From positions 382,316-446,315 of the forward strand of contig NW_019091447.1 in assembly GCF_001949145.1 (NCBI RefSeq): a DNA stretch of 64,000 nt, in the 5' to 3' direction. The position numbers and the translations under genes were made by a program. Below, in pieces: positions 25,694-39,579 of the stretch (position 1 is the first letter of the stretch; each line of letters opens with the position of its first letter). The notes beneath the pieces were generated by a model that worked only from the letters and a program-made list of their open reading frames with translations, did not search any database and was not told the DNA's origin. This DNA comes from Acanthaster planci. Taxonomy: Eukaryota > Echinodermata > Asteroidea > Valvatida > Acanthasteridae.

Positions 25694-27336
25694 GAATTGG
25701 ACTATCTCTGGCAACTGTTGTAGCTCCCTCTGGCGTTGGCAAGGTCACGGATGGAACGACTTTTCTCATTTGTCATTGATAGCTATGGCATTATCCGGTT
25801 GTGACTCGGCAACTTACATCCCGAGTTCACTGCAAATTAGTTAACATATAGTGAGGGATTCGGGCATCAGAAGAAAGTATCCTTTTCACTCATCAATAAC
25901 GAATGATTTTTTCCACCCACTTGACTGAAATTTTATACGGTTATGCGCCATTTTGTTACCGCTTTAATTTCTACCACGTGTGCATTTGCAGCGTATGTGA
26001 GAGAATGATCGCAGTAAGCATGGTCAGTAATTATACTGAAAATTACCCACCGTGTAATTAGGTACTGTAGGAGCGTAGGACCGGTATGCTAACTTTGAAC
26101 TTCAACAGTAAAGTTCATAGCTTGACTCTCGCAAATGAAAGCTAACTTGGAAAAAGCGATCACTTGATTTTGGAAAGTAGGCCTAGACTCCCGTAATACC
26201 TACCGGGCCTTGTGACTTTTACCCAGTGTGTATAATGGCGTTCATTCTTGACATATCAAAACACATGTAGTGCCAATTTTTTTATATCAGGACACAATAA
26301 TAAATAGCTGCGAAAGATTTTTATTGTAAGGAAAGGAACCGACGTGAGGTCTTATATCTTATATCTGATTGTGTAATGTCTAAACAGGAATTTCCCCTTG
26401 ATTTATCAAGTATATCAAGTAAAAACAATTGGCTGTACAATAGGAGTAATGCGGGGGGGGGGCTTATAAAAAATAAACAATTGGTTTTCGGGGGGAGCCC
26501 CATTTGTCTCCTCTCCAAAAAAACGGGATACTCACTGCACCAGCTTCATTATTTTCGAGCTTTTCCCATTCGAAGCAGTACTTTCGGTCCTGTATAATAG
26601 GTAACGCGTGATTTTATAGAGCATCCCCAATTTGAACAGAACCTCGCCTGCTTAACAAAGGAGTTTTTGAAGGTAAAAGGTCATTTTTATGTTAAAATGG
26701 TAACAAATTACACTCGGTGTATATAGATAATTGTTTTTAGCGAGACGCATTCTCAGACTCGGCCTGGAATTTATGTCTTGGTCAGTAAGCGGCTTGCCTG
26801 CCTTCTGACAGTTAATAAGATTCCTACCAAATTACTGATAAGTTCCCCAGCTTGCCTTATTTTGCAAGAGTGTCTACCAAGTATTATTCATAATTATTAT
26901 TCAGGAATAACAACAGTGTTTTTTTTCATTTATGCTCCACGTGCAGGTTGAAAGTAAGCTTTGAAACGATAGTAGAATGGAAAATATAATGTGTCAAAAA
27001 TCCCTCATGTAAGCAGCCCCACAAAGATACAGCAGAGGTTAATAAAACACGTTACAATTTTGTAGAATTTGTATGCTGCTATCTCGACCTATTCTCGGTT
27101 TGGTTTTTACTATCAGTCACGTAAACGCAACCGACCAGCAATTCTCTGTTTGCAGATAACTGCGCATGTGCAGTGATAGTACGAGCCGCCATATTAAAGA
27201 GCGGGTATTATTGTAGTGTGTCACGTTTCATGGATGGAGCTTTGTCGTGTATTGTCTAGAATTGAGGAAAAATTTGACGTGCTAAAACTTTCAAAGTATT
27301 GTTGATACTTGAGGGCGTCACACATTCAATAATTCC

Positions 27337-27578
27337 AGGGCTGTTTTTCAAATACTCGACTTGGGCTCCACCTCAGGCTTCAACTGGTTTTTTTTACTTC
27401 CTGACTTTGAGGTTGTAAGCGCAATAGTAAGTCTGATAGTGCCACAGAACATTAAGTAAGATGCAAAAGAGCCAAACATTACAAAACTTCAATTAAATGC
27501 TTCAGGCCCTCAATCAGGGATTGGTTTCCTGTGCAGAGCCTGAGACACAGACAAAGTTGAGTATTGGAAAACGGCCTG
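27337..27578. mobile_element. MITE, copy 1 of a two-copy family
   Basis: 242 bp with inverted ends: left CAGGGCTGTTTTTCAAATAC and right (reverse complement) CAGGCCGTTTTCCAATACTC. The interior aligns, in the opposite orientation, with the element at 55895-56132; both share AAGATGCAAAAGA and a CTTCAGGCCC block. It is non-coding and lies in gene-free DNA. Confidence 0.75.
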
Positions 27579-30500
27579 TGATTCTTGTGACGTATCAACA
27601 GGTGTGTACCAGCAAGACAGAATGGATGCGTTAGTTGAAAGTTCAGCACAATCCATTATTAGAGAAAGACCTGTGCAGAGATTTTAAGGAAGTAGGCCTA
27701 ATCGAAACGTCATGGGATGTTGTCGAAAAAGGGGGATCAAAATGTTGAAAGGCCGAAAACAATTTTTTTTTTCATTTATTTCTTGTTTGTTATATGCATC
27801 GCTCTGGCTATGTAGTAAATCATTCCTAGCAGGCTTCACAGAGATTGCCAAGACAAAATCTGTTCGATTTCGAATCAAGAAAACAGTAATAACAAAAATA
27901 TTTCTGAACTCTTTTTCTGGTCTTCGTGCCCCTAATGTGATAAGACGAAATTGTGGTTTCTCTTACGATTACTTTGGATTCCAACCACTGCACGATTTTC
28001 AACTGAGACAACAGTGCGGGTGACAGCGACAAGAAAGAGAAACAAAAATTATTTTTTTCATGACTCAACACATGCGCAGTCGCCAGACATCGGCGGCTAC
28101 GAGAACGCCATTCTGTGCATGTGCTGTGTACGCTGTCGCAGATGCATGGCCAGTACAATGCTATGATAGGATATGAGCAGCACACACGACGGTCCACACG
28201 CACGTTGCTTAATGCTCTGCGCGTAAAATACGATTCGGCTTCGACCCCTAAGCTCATGATGCAAGATAACTAGGCGTGGTTCCGTACATCTCGCATGTAA
28301 GAAACCTGCCAGATCTGGTGTGTGTCTTCACTGCGCTTCGCAAGGTAAGGTGTGCCCGAATTCTTCCCATCTTTTCCATCAGACAGCAATCATTTTGTCC
28401 GCCACCGACGTTTCTCTTTGTATCGGTTACAATGCGCCTTGTGTAGGGCAAGAAAAATTGCCGTCTGCGCCACTGTGTCAAATATGTTAAGCTTGAGGAT
28501 TATTTTTCTGACGATGCGTTGTCAAATCTTGTCGTTGGGGATTCGCATATGTACTTAGTAACGTGGAACCTTGACCCGACTGTTTGCGTTATACCTATCT
28601 TGTAATACAGTGGGGTAGGTGCATACGGTTTCCATGTATCGATAGTGAATCCCCTCCCCAACAAAAAAAAAAGAAAGAAAAGATCTGACGCTGGAGGAAT
28701 TCCTTTTTGGATGCATTCAGAAATGCTTTGGTCACGTTTAATTTGCCTCATAGTTTTAGGCCTACATTAAAGGGTCAGTTAGGCCTCTTATAATTGCGCG
28801 CGCCGCCAGTGCACGAGTTGACATCACATGTATGGATGAAATGCATTAGGCCTATTCAGTGTTCTGCTATCCAACTCAAATTTCCAGCCAGTTATTAAAC
28901 CCACACGTGTCATTTACGGTCTGTTGCATGGTTGATTTGATGATAAAATATTGTGTACCATTGGAGTATCTGGTAAAATGAAAATTCGATATGCGGTGTT
29001 AAATTTGATTTTGTGAAATTCCAGCATTTCAGCGACATGTCTTTTTCGGGGGGGGGGTCATTTGTGTTCTTTTTGTAATGTATTGTATATGATTTCAGAT
29101 TGGATGTATGAGTCCTCAGAGCATTCCGGGCAGTTACACTTTCGCCATTTAGTTTTTGTCTATTTTGAATGATCCACAGTCAATGAGAGGAGATTATGTT
29201 TGCCGTCGGGCTTGTGTTGAAGGCGTTCTGGGCTCTTGGGGCATTGTAATACTGTTTGGTCGTTTCCCGTTGGTTCAGGTCTCCAGCCTAAAGTAAATTG
29301 ATTAGGACACGGTGCACACCGAGAAGATTACCTTTCATAATGAATGACTTTAAGAAGTAAATTGTCTAAATCCAGTAATACCATCTTCCACGTCTGTCAT
29401 CAGATGAGAGATTAATTCGATAATGTCACATCAAATTTAATTTCCACTATCTTTTTGTCAAAAAAGAACTTCATCTCTTTTTAAAAGCACTTTTGGCCGG
29501 CAGAAATTATCCATTGACAAATATAAATCGAATAGTCCAAGAATGAAAGGTGGACACGAATGTTTTTATTGCCAGCATGTGACGCGAAAATGTGCGTGGT
29601 GATTTTCCCCGGGCTAGAAACAGTTAATTACCCAGAGGTGTTTGCATGTTATTCGCGTCAATATCATGCCAATATCCTGTTAAACGCTGGGCCCAGTAAT
29701 GATATTTCCAGGTAAGAGCTACATGTCATCACAGGCACAAGTTGTCAGCTGGAGATTATATATTCCTCGGTAGAGCCTTGTAAGCTCTGTGGATTTCACC
29801 GGTCGTGCGCTCTGGTACCAGTGCGCCGTCAATGCCTCACTCCCTTCAGCTAAAGACCAACTGATCTATGGCAGTGCAATCGTTGACTCATACAATAAGA
29901 TGTGTCATGATTTCCGCTTGCGTTAATTCAGACGCTTCAAAACTGAAGATAGCACTGCTATATGCGAGCATTTTCGCTTCTTTGAATCTCATATAGGCCT
30001 ACCCGTGATTGTTCAAGGTGATTTTTACTTGAGTAAATGGACGAGTTGTGTGCATAATGAACTGCTGAGTGCTGATTCACGTAGACCTGTGAGCATTACA
30101 ATAAAGGATGGATGTTCCTAATTGTGCTCGCAACCAAACCAAGCAGAGAACCGTTAATTTCCCCATTCCATATAAACGAAGAGGGAGATGGAAGTGAAGA
30201 AAATCGGTATTACAGAGAGCAGGCATTATCTATCCTTATATTTAAAATAAATAAATATGAATACATAATGTGCTGCATATTTGCATATTGGCTTTTGTTC
30301 CACCGCAATGGCTTCTTCTTTTCTTATCATAATCATCTTCATTTGGGTCAGAATTTTGTTTGTAGATATTTTGCATTTTATAAAGGCTTTTTACTAGAGT
30401 AACATTAATTGTAGGATATGCAGTGAGAGCATTTCTTTGGAACTGATCAGGCTAAATATAAAGCGCAAATTCAATAAAATGAAACATTTGTGACACAATA

Positions 30501-33500
30501 GAAAGCAAGATGGGACAATCAAAACTGTCGAAGGGAAGACCCATGCATGTATTGTCTGCAAATGACAAAACAGAGAAAAGCCTTCTACACGCAAGGTAAA
30601 TTTAACAGAGATCGTTCAGTGAGGACGTATGCATATTTAGGAGGTTTTCAAAGTGGGCCGGCGGGACGAAGTCATTACGTCAACGACAAAATGGTGGCCA
30701 GTGCGATACTACCGCACGGGTACCATCACAATTGCTTCAATTTTATTGTTTCTGTGCATAACACGATGCATAGCATGATTTGTTTTCATTTTTGTTTAAC
30801 CTTGGGCGGTCTTCCTTTGGTTTAGACCGAACAACTGTAAGTTTTTGTTTGTATGTTTGCAAAATTATCAATACATGTATTTCTGTGTGAGAGCACGAGA
30901 GTTATTGGCATTTGTGACTTGATCCCACGAAATATTTTAGGACATAGTGACTATTTTTCCCACTGTGTTTGGAAGGAGCTAACTTCCTTTTGCTTTTCGT
31001 GAAATACATATTGAGTTTGGCATCAGTAGTAGGCCTAATTCCGCCTCTGGACGGACGAAAAGCTGACAGCTAGTGCGTATTGATTTCAACGAGCGTGGTT
31101 TGCCTGTATCCTTCCACTATACCAATTCATATTGTTGGTTTCGATATATTCTGGAATTGCATTTTATTCCTGAAGTTCAAGGGCCAGAGCAATGCCTATA
31201 GTGTCGCATTTAGGCCTCTAATGCCCGACATTGTGATAAGATCCAACAGTTTTCTTTGGGCAAGTTGGTTCCTTTGATAGGGTGCATTCTGCTGGCAATA
31301 TTTCGAAACCAAAACGGAATGGTTAAATCTAATTATAGGCCTACATGCGTAAATCAGATTAAGCATTCTTTTTAGCTGCATTCCCATGCAAAATAATGTC
31401 TCACCTTGCAGGAGAAGAGAGATTCATGTGATAGGTTCATGTGATAGGTCTTAAAAATACTGTTTGTTCTCTTGTGTTAAGAATGGCTCCACACAGCCAG
31501 GGTGCATTATGAAAACACCTGCTCATATAGATGCTATCGTTGCGAAATTGCTGGGTATTGTTATCGCTTTATGACAGCACTCTTGGGTCACCCGCGCGAA
31601 GTAAACACGATAGTCCGTCTGTGGAGCTCACTCCACGGGCTGGAATGACTCATCATAACCGAGAAAAGAGTGGAAAGTGATATTTTCCCGCGGAGCAACG
31701 GTTTCACCTGAGTCAATAAAACCACGAGGACACTTTTGAGCGTTATTCCCTGCCGAGCAAACCGGCCTGGAAATGATTGGATTTAGGAAAAATAAATAAA
31801 AAAAGGTCTGAGATTGCATGGGAGTTATTGCAAAGTTTGACTGTCGATCTGGATCAAGAGATTATTGGCGAGCATCGCTGTAGGCCTACGTGTGTAACCG
31901 AATTCAGCCAGAGGATTGTTGGGCGAAACCTCCACTTCACTGAAATTCTCATTCCCCCCCCCCTGTTTATGTTTTGTTAAAAAGACTGGAGAAACCTTTG
32001 TCTTACACCTGTAGAGGGGATTGTATGTATCCTCTTGTTTCGGAGCAGATGCCGCTAGTGTAATTGTGCACTCCTTTAAGACAATCGGTTTGATGCCCTC
32101 ACGTGAAAAATATCGGGGGAGGGGGGACTTGGAGAGTCGGGGGGGTGGGGATACATAGTGCACATAATAGTTTATCCCGTTTCTACTTATTGAAAAAGGG
32201 GCCGACGTCGGAATGAACGGCCACTTGCCCCCGATAACTTTTCTATCCTGATGAGGATACCCTGAACAGCATGTAATGAAATCCAAGGTCCCGAGACAAA
32301 ATGAGGAGTTCAGTCGGCGAGACAGGCTGCAGGGCCCCATGAGGCGACATTGACATTGAATGACACAGAAAAATCACCATCTGAATAGAATGTTAGCAAC
32401 GCAACTTAATAGCAGTTTTTTTTTTCAACATAGCCGTCATGGACACCGCAAAGCCGTCCATCGTAGCTATCATGACCGCATGCATATTGCCGTCGAGCGT
32501 AGTCTACAGAGGGACTAGTGGGTACCAACGAACCATACGTTAATTTCGTAGATGAATGATTATTAAACGTAATTTATTGCATCATGATATTTTAAATTTT
32601 AACTTCAAACACTTTAGTTTTCAAAATTCGACGTCTCCTTTTGAAAATGAAACCAGAGATTTCCGGATTTTTGGGCAGTCAGATGAAGGTAACAAAACAT
32701 TGTTTGCCCTTAGGGTCCTCCACTAACGCCCTTTGATACAGGAGACTCTCTCACCAACGAAAAGGCTAATACACTTGAAGAGGACGGACACCTATTATAT
32801 CATTGTATGTCAAGTTACAGCGCCGTACCGAGTCGTAATGGCATGTGTTGTATAATTAGTCACGAGTGTCGAGAATGGTGATTGAATTATCCATTAGTAG
32901 CAAAAACAAAACGCAGCACCGCTGGTGCTCGCGACATTAATTCCTTTTAACGAACCTTAGGGATAATTCATTTTATTTCTACCTGACGGCTAGTCATCAG
33001 AAACATAATTCAAGAACTTTCGTTCTTTTAAATCAAGCTTGCTTCCCTGCTAAATCTACCCATGCAATGCTTGGGTTGATACGGAGTTGCCTAGCAGCCT
33101 TCGAGTTTCCTAGCAACGCTGAAGCTCGGAACTAATCATAAGGTCTGTGCTGCATAGGCAGCCGCCCGGTACGACAATTCTTCTTTGCTCTTTAGAATTT
33201 CAGACTACATCAAGCCTCAAGTGCTACCGCCAGATGAAATTTACATGTGCTTATAACGTGTCAGATGGTTGATGAAGTGACATGCCACGCGAAAAAATAT
33301 TGTACATTCATATCAACATCATTCCCTTCAAGAGAAATCAATTTTGGTTGAGTATTGTCAACTCTATGCCCTGGTCATAGATTGTCCGCTAACGAGTGAC
33401 TTATTTACTCCACGGTCCTTCAAAGAAAAATGACTTGAATATATAAAGTTTTAAAAAAATGGATGGTACTGTTTTGTCATGTTTTTTTCTTTTCTTTTAC

Positions 33501-34254
33501 TTTTTGATTATAACCAAATAACCGTTATGGTTATTGCCGATATTATCATTATTATCGGATGATTTGAACTGATTTAAATGATTGTCGAGACATGAGGTCC
33601 AAAAAGTTGAGAGTTTTATTCAGCAAAATGGTAACGTGATGGTGTGTTAATTTTTTCTATGCGAAATGTTATGTCGTTCAGAAGAGGAGAGACATTTACT
33701 ATCTGGACAAAATGACAATGTCACAGAACGTTTTACTTCTGCAGACCCTGCAGACGCGTGTCATTAATTTGGGTGATAAGCAAGACCTGAGCTTCGCATT
33801 ATGGAGAACTAAAATTTGTGGACAAATGTGATAAATTGCTGCATGCAGCATCCCCGTATCTAAATATATGGAACATCTTCGACGTTAGTGACGAGGAGCT
33901 TCTGGTTTGTTACATCAAGATAGTTGTCGTTTTCAGTGGTGTTACCGCAAACCTGGCGTAGCCTAAATGAAAGTCGGCGCATTTGTCATATCTGAATTCT
34001 TAATACCTCGACGGCATTGTTTTAATCGCGGAGATGCTCTTTTCCTTCTTCATTTGTACATGGACTGCTTTTCTTTATCTTATCATAAGCTCTAATGTTC
34101 TCTTTTTATTGAGTACATGTATCTGTAAAAAGTTATTTACGTCTCCATTGCTAATTTCCATCTTTAATTTCTGATGTATTTTCTTATAATCTTATCTATG
34201 TTGTCAATTTCTGTACCGAGTTCCCTTTAGTTACCAATGTAATTTTTTTTAAAG

Positions 34255-34293
34255 AGTATGGAATAAACGTCTTCTTGAATCTGAATCTGAATT
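34255..34293 (+). mobile_element. Possible 3' tail of a non-LTR retrotransposon
   Basis: GAATAAACGTCTTCTTGAAT is followed by short TGAATC repeats. Such microsatellite tails end several LINE families. The sequence upstream to about 34020 is T-rich and 3'-UTR-like, but no reverse transcriptase is visible, so at most a truncated copy remains. Confidence 0.35.
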
Positions 34294-34489
34294 TGGAGAA
34301 AACAAAACTTGTAGACGGAGCCGTAGATACTCAGAGTTCGAGAACGCAAAGTCTCCTTTAATGTTGCATTGCATGTCAGCTCTGCTCTGCGGAATTAAAT
34401 CCACTTGTATTTAGGTTAGGGTTTTCCTCACCTGTACGTTTCCGACATTCACAAGCCTGACCCAAGAGAAATCTTTAAAAACCAATTTT

Positions 34490-34760
34490 CCGGACGTGCG
34501 TCCTGGAGCTGCTCGAGGTGACAGAGGAGAGCAAGAAATGCTAACACCAGCGACTGGCTTTGCAGGTGGGGATGCGGAAAGCAACGGGGATACCGCTCTT
34601 CCACAGCTGGCGAGGATGTGTCCCCCCCCCTTCGGCGCGCGCGTTTGTGCGTGCGGACCTGCATCGCCGAGAGGCCTTCTATTGATTCGATAATGAAGGA
34701 CGGGCCTGGAACATCTCCGGGTGCTGCTCTTGACATGTTTTCTGAGAGCGACTCCTCTAG
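34490..34760. other. CG-rich patch in AT-rich intergenic DNA
   Basis: Base composition shifts to GC-rich, with CGGCGCGCGCG near 34634. Short ORFs run through it on both strands (for example 34618-34875, plus) but none has a recognisable motif. It could be a promoter-type CpG island, an unrecognised exon or chance. Confidence 0.3.
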
Positions 34761-37700
34761 GGAGGAAAAGCTAGAGGAAGTGGGTAGGGCAAGGGAGGAC
34801 AGTCGGATGAAGGGGTGGGGGTTAGCTAAGGAGGAACAGCAAACGGTGGATGACCAGGGAACTGCATGTAGATAGAATAGTTATTGCGGTGTTGATCGTC
34901 AACCACATCTAGCCAGTCACATAATCAGGAAGGCAGAAAGACAAGAAAGAACTCACAAGACCATAGGGAACAAAACAAACTGACGCAATGTGGGAAGGGC
35001 TATCGAGAAGATAAAGTACAAAAGAGCTCGGGAAGGAACGACCGCAGTTGAAAAACATGGAATGTAACACGTAACAAGTAGAGCACTGCCAGGGCAGGCG
35101 AAGGAAGAATTTTTGGGAAGGTTCTAAAAACAGGCGAGGCGAACAACCGTCCTGAAGAAGTCTAGGGGAGGACGGAGAGGATTGAGAAGATTAAAGCACA
35201 CAAATTGGAGAACCACATGTCTTATTACGCTCTGATGGTGGGATCAGTGGAGTGGAACATGCCATGCTTTGTAATTACTCCAAATGTCAATATTCCACGG
35301 AACTGACAATCGGATGTTATTACGGACGTCAGCTGGCGAGGCATCCCGCGGACTAATATTGACATAAAACTAAGTGTAGTGAGACAATATTTACGAAACC
35401 GTTTTCAGTGAATAAAGTGGCTACTGGAGACGTGAATTGGCGTTCAAATTCGTCTTCAAGTTATGTCCTCTCTGAAAGTCCCCCTTTCTAGTTATTTCTT
35501 GTTGCAACTTATACCTTTTCGCCTGCGCCAGAGACACGTTGGTTTTATACAAAGATATAGCGTTGACAGCCTGTGGCGCTCAATACCCCTTTTGGAATCA
35601 ACCAGCGGATGTTTCATGTAACTATAATCGTGTGTTCCAACTCCACACTCCAGATGTTCTGTTCCATTCCTTTTGAACTTGATTTTGAGATAAAAGGTTG
35701 TTGGCAGCATGATCGCAGGAGTAAATTGGGGGGGGGCATGATATCAAAATGTGGTAACTACTTGAACATTACAGCGCTCGATGCCACGTTGATTATTGTT
35801 AATTCATCGCTGAAGATTTTCATCTCTTGGATAGATAAGTTTGTCAAATGAGGCTCTTGAGACTAGATGCACATTCAAGGCTTATCAAACACCCCTGTGA
35901 TACAATGTAGTGTTTCATTCAGTTCTTTTAAACCCCATCACTAAAAAAGACCCTTTTATGGGCTAAATATTGACGTTTATCGGAGGTAATGTGCGGTTTT
36001 TGGTTATTTTCATCAGGGGCAAACCAGAATGATATCTCTGTGAAAGAATAGGCTCTGTGACTGCGACTGATGGAAGAGTAGATTCCGCAATTTTCTTCTG
36101 AAATATTTATTCTCTTTGTGCTACCCATATAGCGTCCTACGTTTCTGTATATCATTGTGTTCACGTCGATCGTATTCATCGAAGCGAGGGTTGTTTGGCG
36201 GGAGCAGATCTGCTGGCATTAAGCATCAAGGTCAGAGGCTCCGCCGCTCGAATAATGTCTTTTTTTTAATGTCATGGCAACATATGAGGTTAACGAGGAG
36301 TGGCTAGACAAACAGGTGCGTAATGTTTAAGCCCGGGCAATATCATCTCCCGTGACCTTTGTGATATTATCGGAGCTTTGGTGTCATGATACTCGGAGCT
36401 CGGAGCAAACTATTCAGCTAGCGGGTTTTCTTTGATTTATTTCTGCCGTAATTAGAATAAATTTTGAACAATCTGGTCCTCTTTTGGAAGCAGAATTTCA
36501 CGACTGAGGAAGTTTGTTTTATTTTGAGTGAGATCTATAAGCCCTTTTGGGGTTTATGTACCATGAAACGTAAATATTTGAGACTAAATTGTTAATTGCA
36601 TAAAACTACTTACAAGCGCGAGGAGATATTTTTACCATCAACCGCATTGGGATGACCATTGACAATGACACCACGTCGACATTTTGGAGGTTTTTCATTT
36701 GCATGGACGCGCCACTAGCTCACCCCTGGTCTCATCAGCAGAAGCTTTTGTTTCACAAATACTTTTAAATCATGCAGGACCCCTAAGCCGATGCTCAGTC
36801 TCTCGAAATGTGTGATGAAACTTCATCCAAAATGTTCTGCACATTGCATGAATCCCTTTGAAATTCAATCTCTGCCTCGTTTATACGTTTTCCTTTGGGA
36901 TTACCAATCTGTCCACAAAATACTCACCGCAGCAACACCGATACACTTAGAATGGAGAGGGTTTATTTTTCTTCAGTTTTGCTGGTACTATTTGCCTCTT
37001 ATGCGGTTTTGAATGACATCGTGACAGATTATGTAGCTAAATGCATTGATTATTTCCAACACTAGGTTGTTACCAATACGGAAATGAGAGCGATCATAGA
37101 CAGCTTTTTGTGACGGATAGAAATTAATATGAATGAGCCGGCCCTTCACTGTACCAACACCTGCGCCTCAATGGCTAATTGATGACTTAGTTTTTATCAT
37201 TTGTGAGATAGCACATCAAACATCTGTCTCTGCACCCTGAGGGAAGTAATTTCTTTTAATGAATGTCCAAATTTGTGATTTAATCCCCTTGTTAAGTGTC
37301 CTACAGAAATGCTCTGCGTCTTGCCAAGTATCCTAGCAGATTTGGAAATGAAAAATTTAATGTACCTTGGCATTGAATTCAAAAGATCTTTGATAGTAGA
37401 CAGATAGTGGCTGTTCTATGTCTGTGATTCACACGCCACTGTTTCAGCAAATTGTCACGGGTAAGGACCAGCGCCGTGATGTTGTGGCGGAATTGTCTAG
37501 GCGACTTGGATATCAGGAACCTCAAAGTCCAAAAATGTATCATAACCCATTAACAATATAAACAATGAACGAATTTCGAAGGCAGGTTTCGAGGTTCAAC
37601 GTTGCCATATCGGGGAGTGCGGACACAGTACATCTGATGCAGAGTTCACTATTTTTTGGGTTAGCCTTCTTGTGCGTCTAGCACGCATTCTATTCATTGG

Positions 37701-37800
37701 CACAGTATGGTGACCCTGTAGTCTGTGATAACTCGTTTTAAGAACGTGGTTCTGTTTCATTTTCTGTGCAGCGCTCCTTACAGAGGCCGCCCTCTACACA

Positions 37801-37871
37801 GATTGTTTCCTTATTACTGGTCGTCATAACAACAAGCAGAGCTGGGACGAGCACAGATACCAGCGCCTAGT
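37801..37871 (+). promoter_or_regulatory. Conserved 5' leader of G-gamma copy 2
   Basis: Counterpart of 23551-23617, starting GATTGTTTCCTT and containing GTCATAACAACAAGCAGA. The alignment needs only short indels and runs to the ATG and beyond. Confidence 0.7.
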
Positions 37872-39579
37872 ATGTCTGCACAGGTACGACTACTGATCTT
37901 TGACGCATTTCTGTGACCTTTGACACACAGGAAGACCTTAGTTTATCCACAGAAAAAGAAAGTGCAGAAGTTAACACAATAATCTCTTTTGATCGAGGTC
38001 CACATCAAAATTATGCGCTTAGGTAAGGCAGGCTTGAAATCTTGGTAGTCTTAACAATGTTTTCAGATGCATTGCTTATTTCAGTAAAATTAATATTCAT
38101 GTACATACATATAGTATTTAATTTCGAAAGCGTTCAACATTTATTTGGTGGTTTTTGTTCATCAGTGCATCTTTTATGAACTGAATATTTATTCAGTTAC
38201 ATGAACAATGATCTGCAAGTTGGAGATAACATTTGTAAATTGGCAAAACAAAAAGAAGAAGGTCCCGCTGGGACTCGAACTTGGATATCTGGATTCAAAG
38301 GCCAAGGTGGTCACCATTACATCACGGGACCATATCTCTCGCCATAGCATGGTTTTACTTGATAAATCGATGGAAGTAGTCAATATAATTGGGTCATAAA
38401 TGGCTCGTCGTCTTTAATTGCGTTTTTTGTTCTTTTACATGTCTTTCACATTGCCATCCCAATTTACATTTCCTCTTTGTCTGATAATGCCCCATTCAGA
38501 TGTGATAAACTTAAATTGTGTTGATATTATATTATTCTTCGGGGAGGGGGGTATGTTGCTTTCAGTAATGTGTATTCTTTGTGAACTCTTCACAGGTCGC
38601 CAGCCTCCGCAAAACTGTGGAGCAGCTTCGAATGGAGGCTAACATAGAGCGAGTCAAAGTTTCACAGGCTGGGGCCGACCTCTTGGTACGTAGAAGTGAA
38701 CAAGTGAATATAGAAATTAACTGGTAAACAATGAAACGAAAACAGTATATCTGCTCATTCATTCGGCGTTCTCAATCTGAAAGGAAGGCTATTATTAGTG
38801 TTAAGCGTTGGCCTCAAAGGGTGTTTTGACTTAAATGATTACTTAAGTAGAAGTGCAAAACGCATTCTTGTGAAAGTTTTGATATAACGGTTTTTTGTGC
38901 TGAATACTTTTTTAATAAATCACTCTGGGAGATGATGTCGTCATGCCAGAAACTGAGAGAGTAATTCCAATTTTCGAACTGCTATAAGACTTTGATATCA
39001 ACGATGTAGTCGAAAATATTTCCTAGAGTTTGAGTAAAAGTACGGGGAAAGTATGGATCAGGATACAACACTACTATCGAGGATCTCCAAGTGTACACGT
39101 TCGAGTACTGAACGAGGCATTAAGTTTGGTATGTCAGATTGCTATATAATTAACGAACAAAGTGCGCATTCATATCAGCGCGCATACAAATAGTATTCCA
39201 AGATATCTTTCCTGCTCATGTTGACGTTTGCGTAGGTCGTGCTGCCAACCACCAACCCCATTAACTTCGTTTACACATGACAGTTGTGTTGACTCTTGGA
39301 TCGGTGACATTTGTTCAGGGAATTGGTGTTTTCATATCACCAAAAACACCAGTGATACAAAAGTGTTCTTAGGTACCTCAGCCTGGTTTGAGAAAAGCCG
39401 AATATTAAATCCCCAGTTAATTAGCATTTTAACAGTGTCTTCTTTTTTTTTCATTTGTCGTTGGTGTCTTTTCCTTGCAGGCATATTGCCAAGCTAACTC
39501 CCCGGAGGACTACCTAGTACTAGGTGTTCCGCCTAATCTGAACCCTTTCAAGGAGAAGAAAGCATGCACGATTTTATAA
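37872..39579 (+). CDS. G-protein gamma subunit, copy 2
   Basis: Second gamma subunit, closely related to copy 1. Coding exons: 37872-37883 (MSAQ), 38596-38685 (90 nt) and 39481-39579, about 66 residues. Visible are [52 protein letters not shown] and the CaaX box CTIL, which predicts geranylgeranylation. Intron positions and phases match copy 1, and the exon-2 nucleotide sequence is very similar. About 70 nt of leader before the ATG and a TGACCTTTGACA motif early in intron 1 are also shared. Intron 1 contains a tRNA-Gln-like sequence. Confidence 0.92.
38261..38331 (-). pseudogene. Decayed tRNA-Gln(TTG)
   Basis: A 71-nt minus-strand sequence in intron 1 of G-gamma copy 2. The acceptor arms GGTCCCG and CGGGACC pair perfectly over 7 bp. 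The anticodon loop is CTTTGAA (anticodon TTG at plus 38296-38298), and ATGTAATGG and TTTGAATCCAG match tRNA-Gln at the expected places. The T stem (CCAAG against CCCAG) and the D stem are mismatched, so it is probably inactive. A T-rich Pol III-type terminator follows at 38245-38260. Confidence 0.6.

Larger units (their letters stand above)
25694..37800. other. Gene-free region between G-gamma copies 1 and 2
   Basis: About 12.1 kb in which I find no supportable coding exon. It holds the MITE at 27337-27578, a possible retrotransposon tail near 34260-34293 and a CG-rich patch at about 34490-34760. A possible poly(A) signal for copy 1 lies at 26299-26304. The longest ORF (31825-32340, minus) has no family motif. 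Confidence 0.5.

Noticed and set aside
31825-32340. 171-codon ORF on the minus strand, the longest N-free ORF in the gene-free region
   Set aside because: No family motif, no domain pattern, biased low-complexity composition and no supporting splice context. Length alone is not enough.
34618-34875. 85-codon ORF in the CG-rich patch
   Set aside because: Acidic/basic low-complexity sequence without a recognisable motif; the opposite strand is open too, as GC-rich DNA tends to be.
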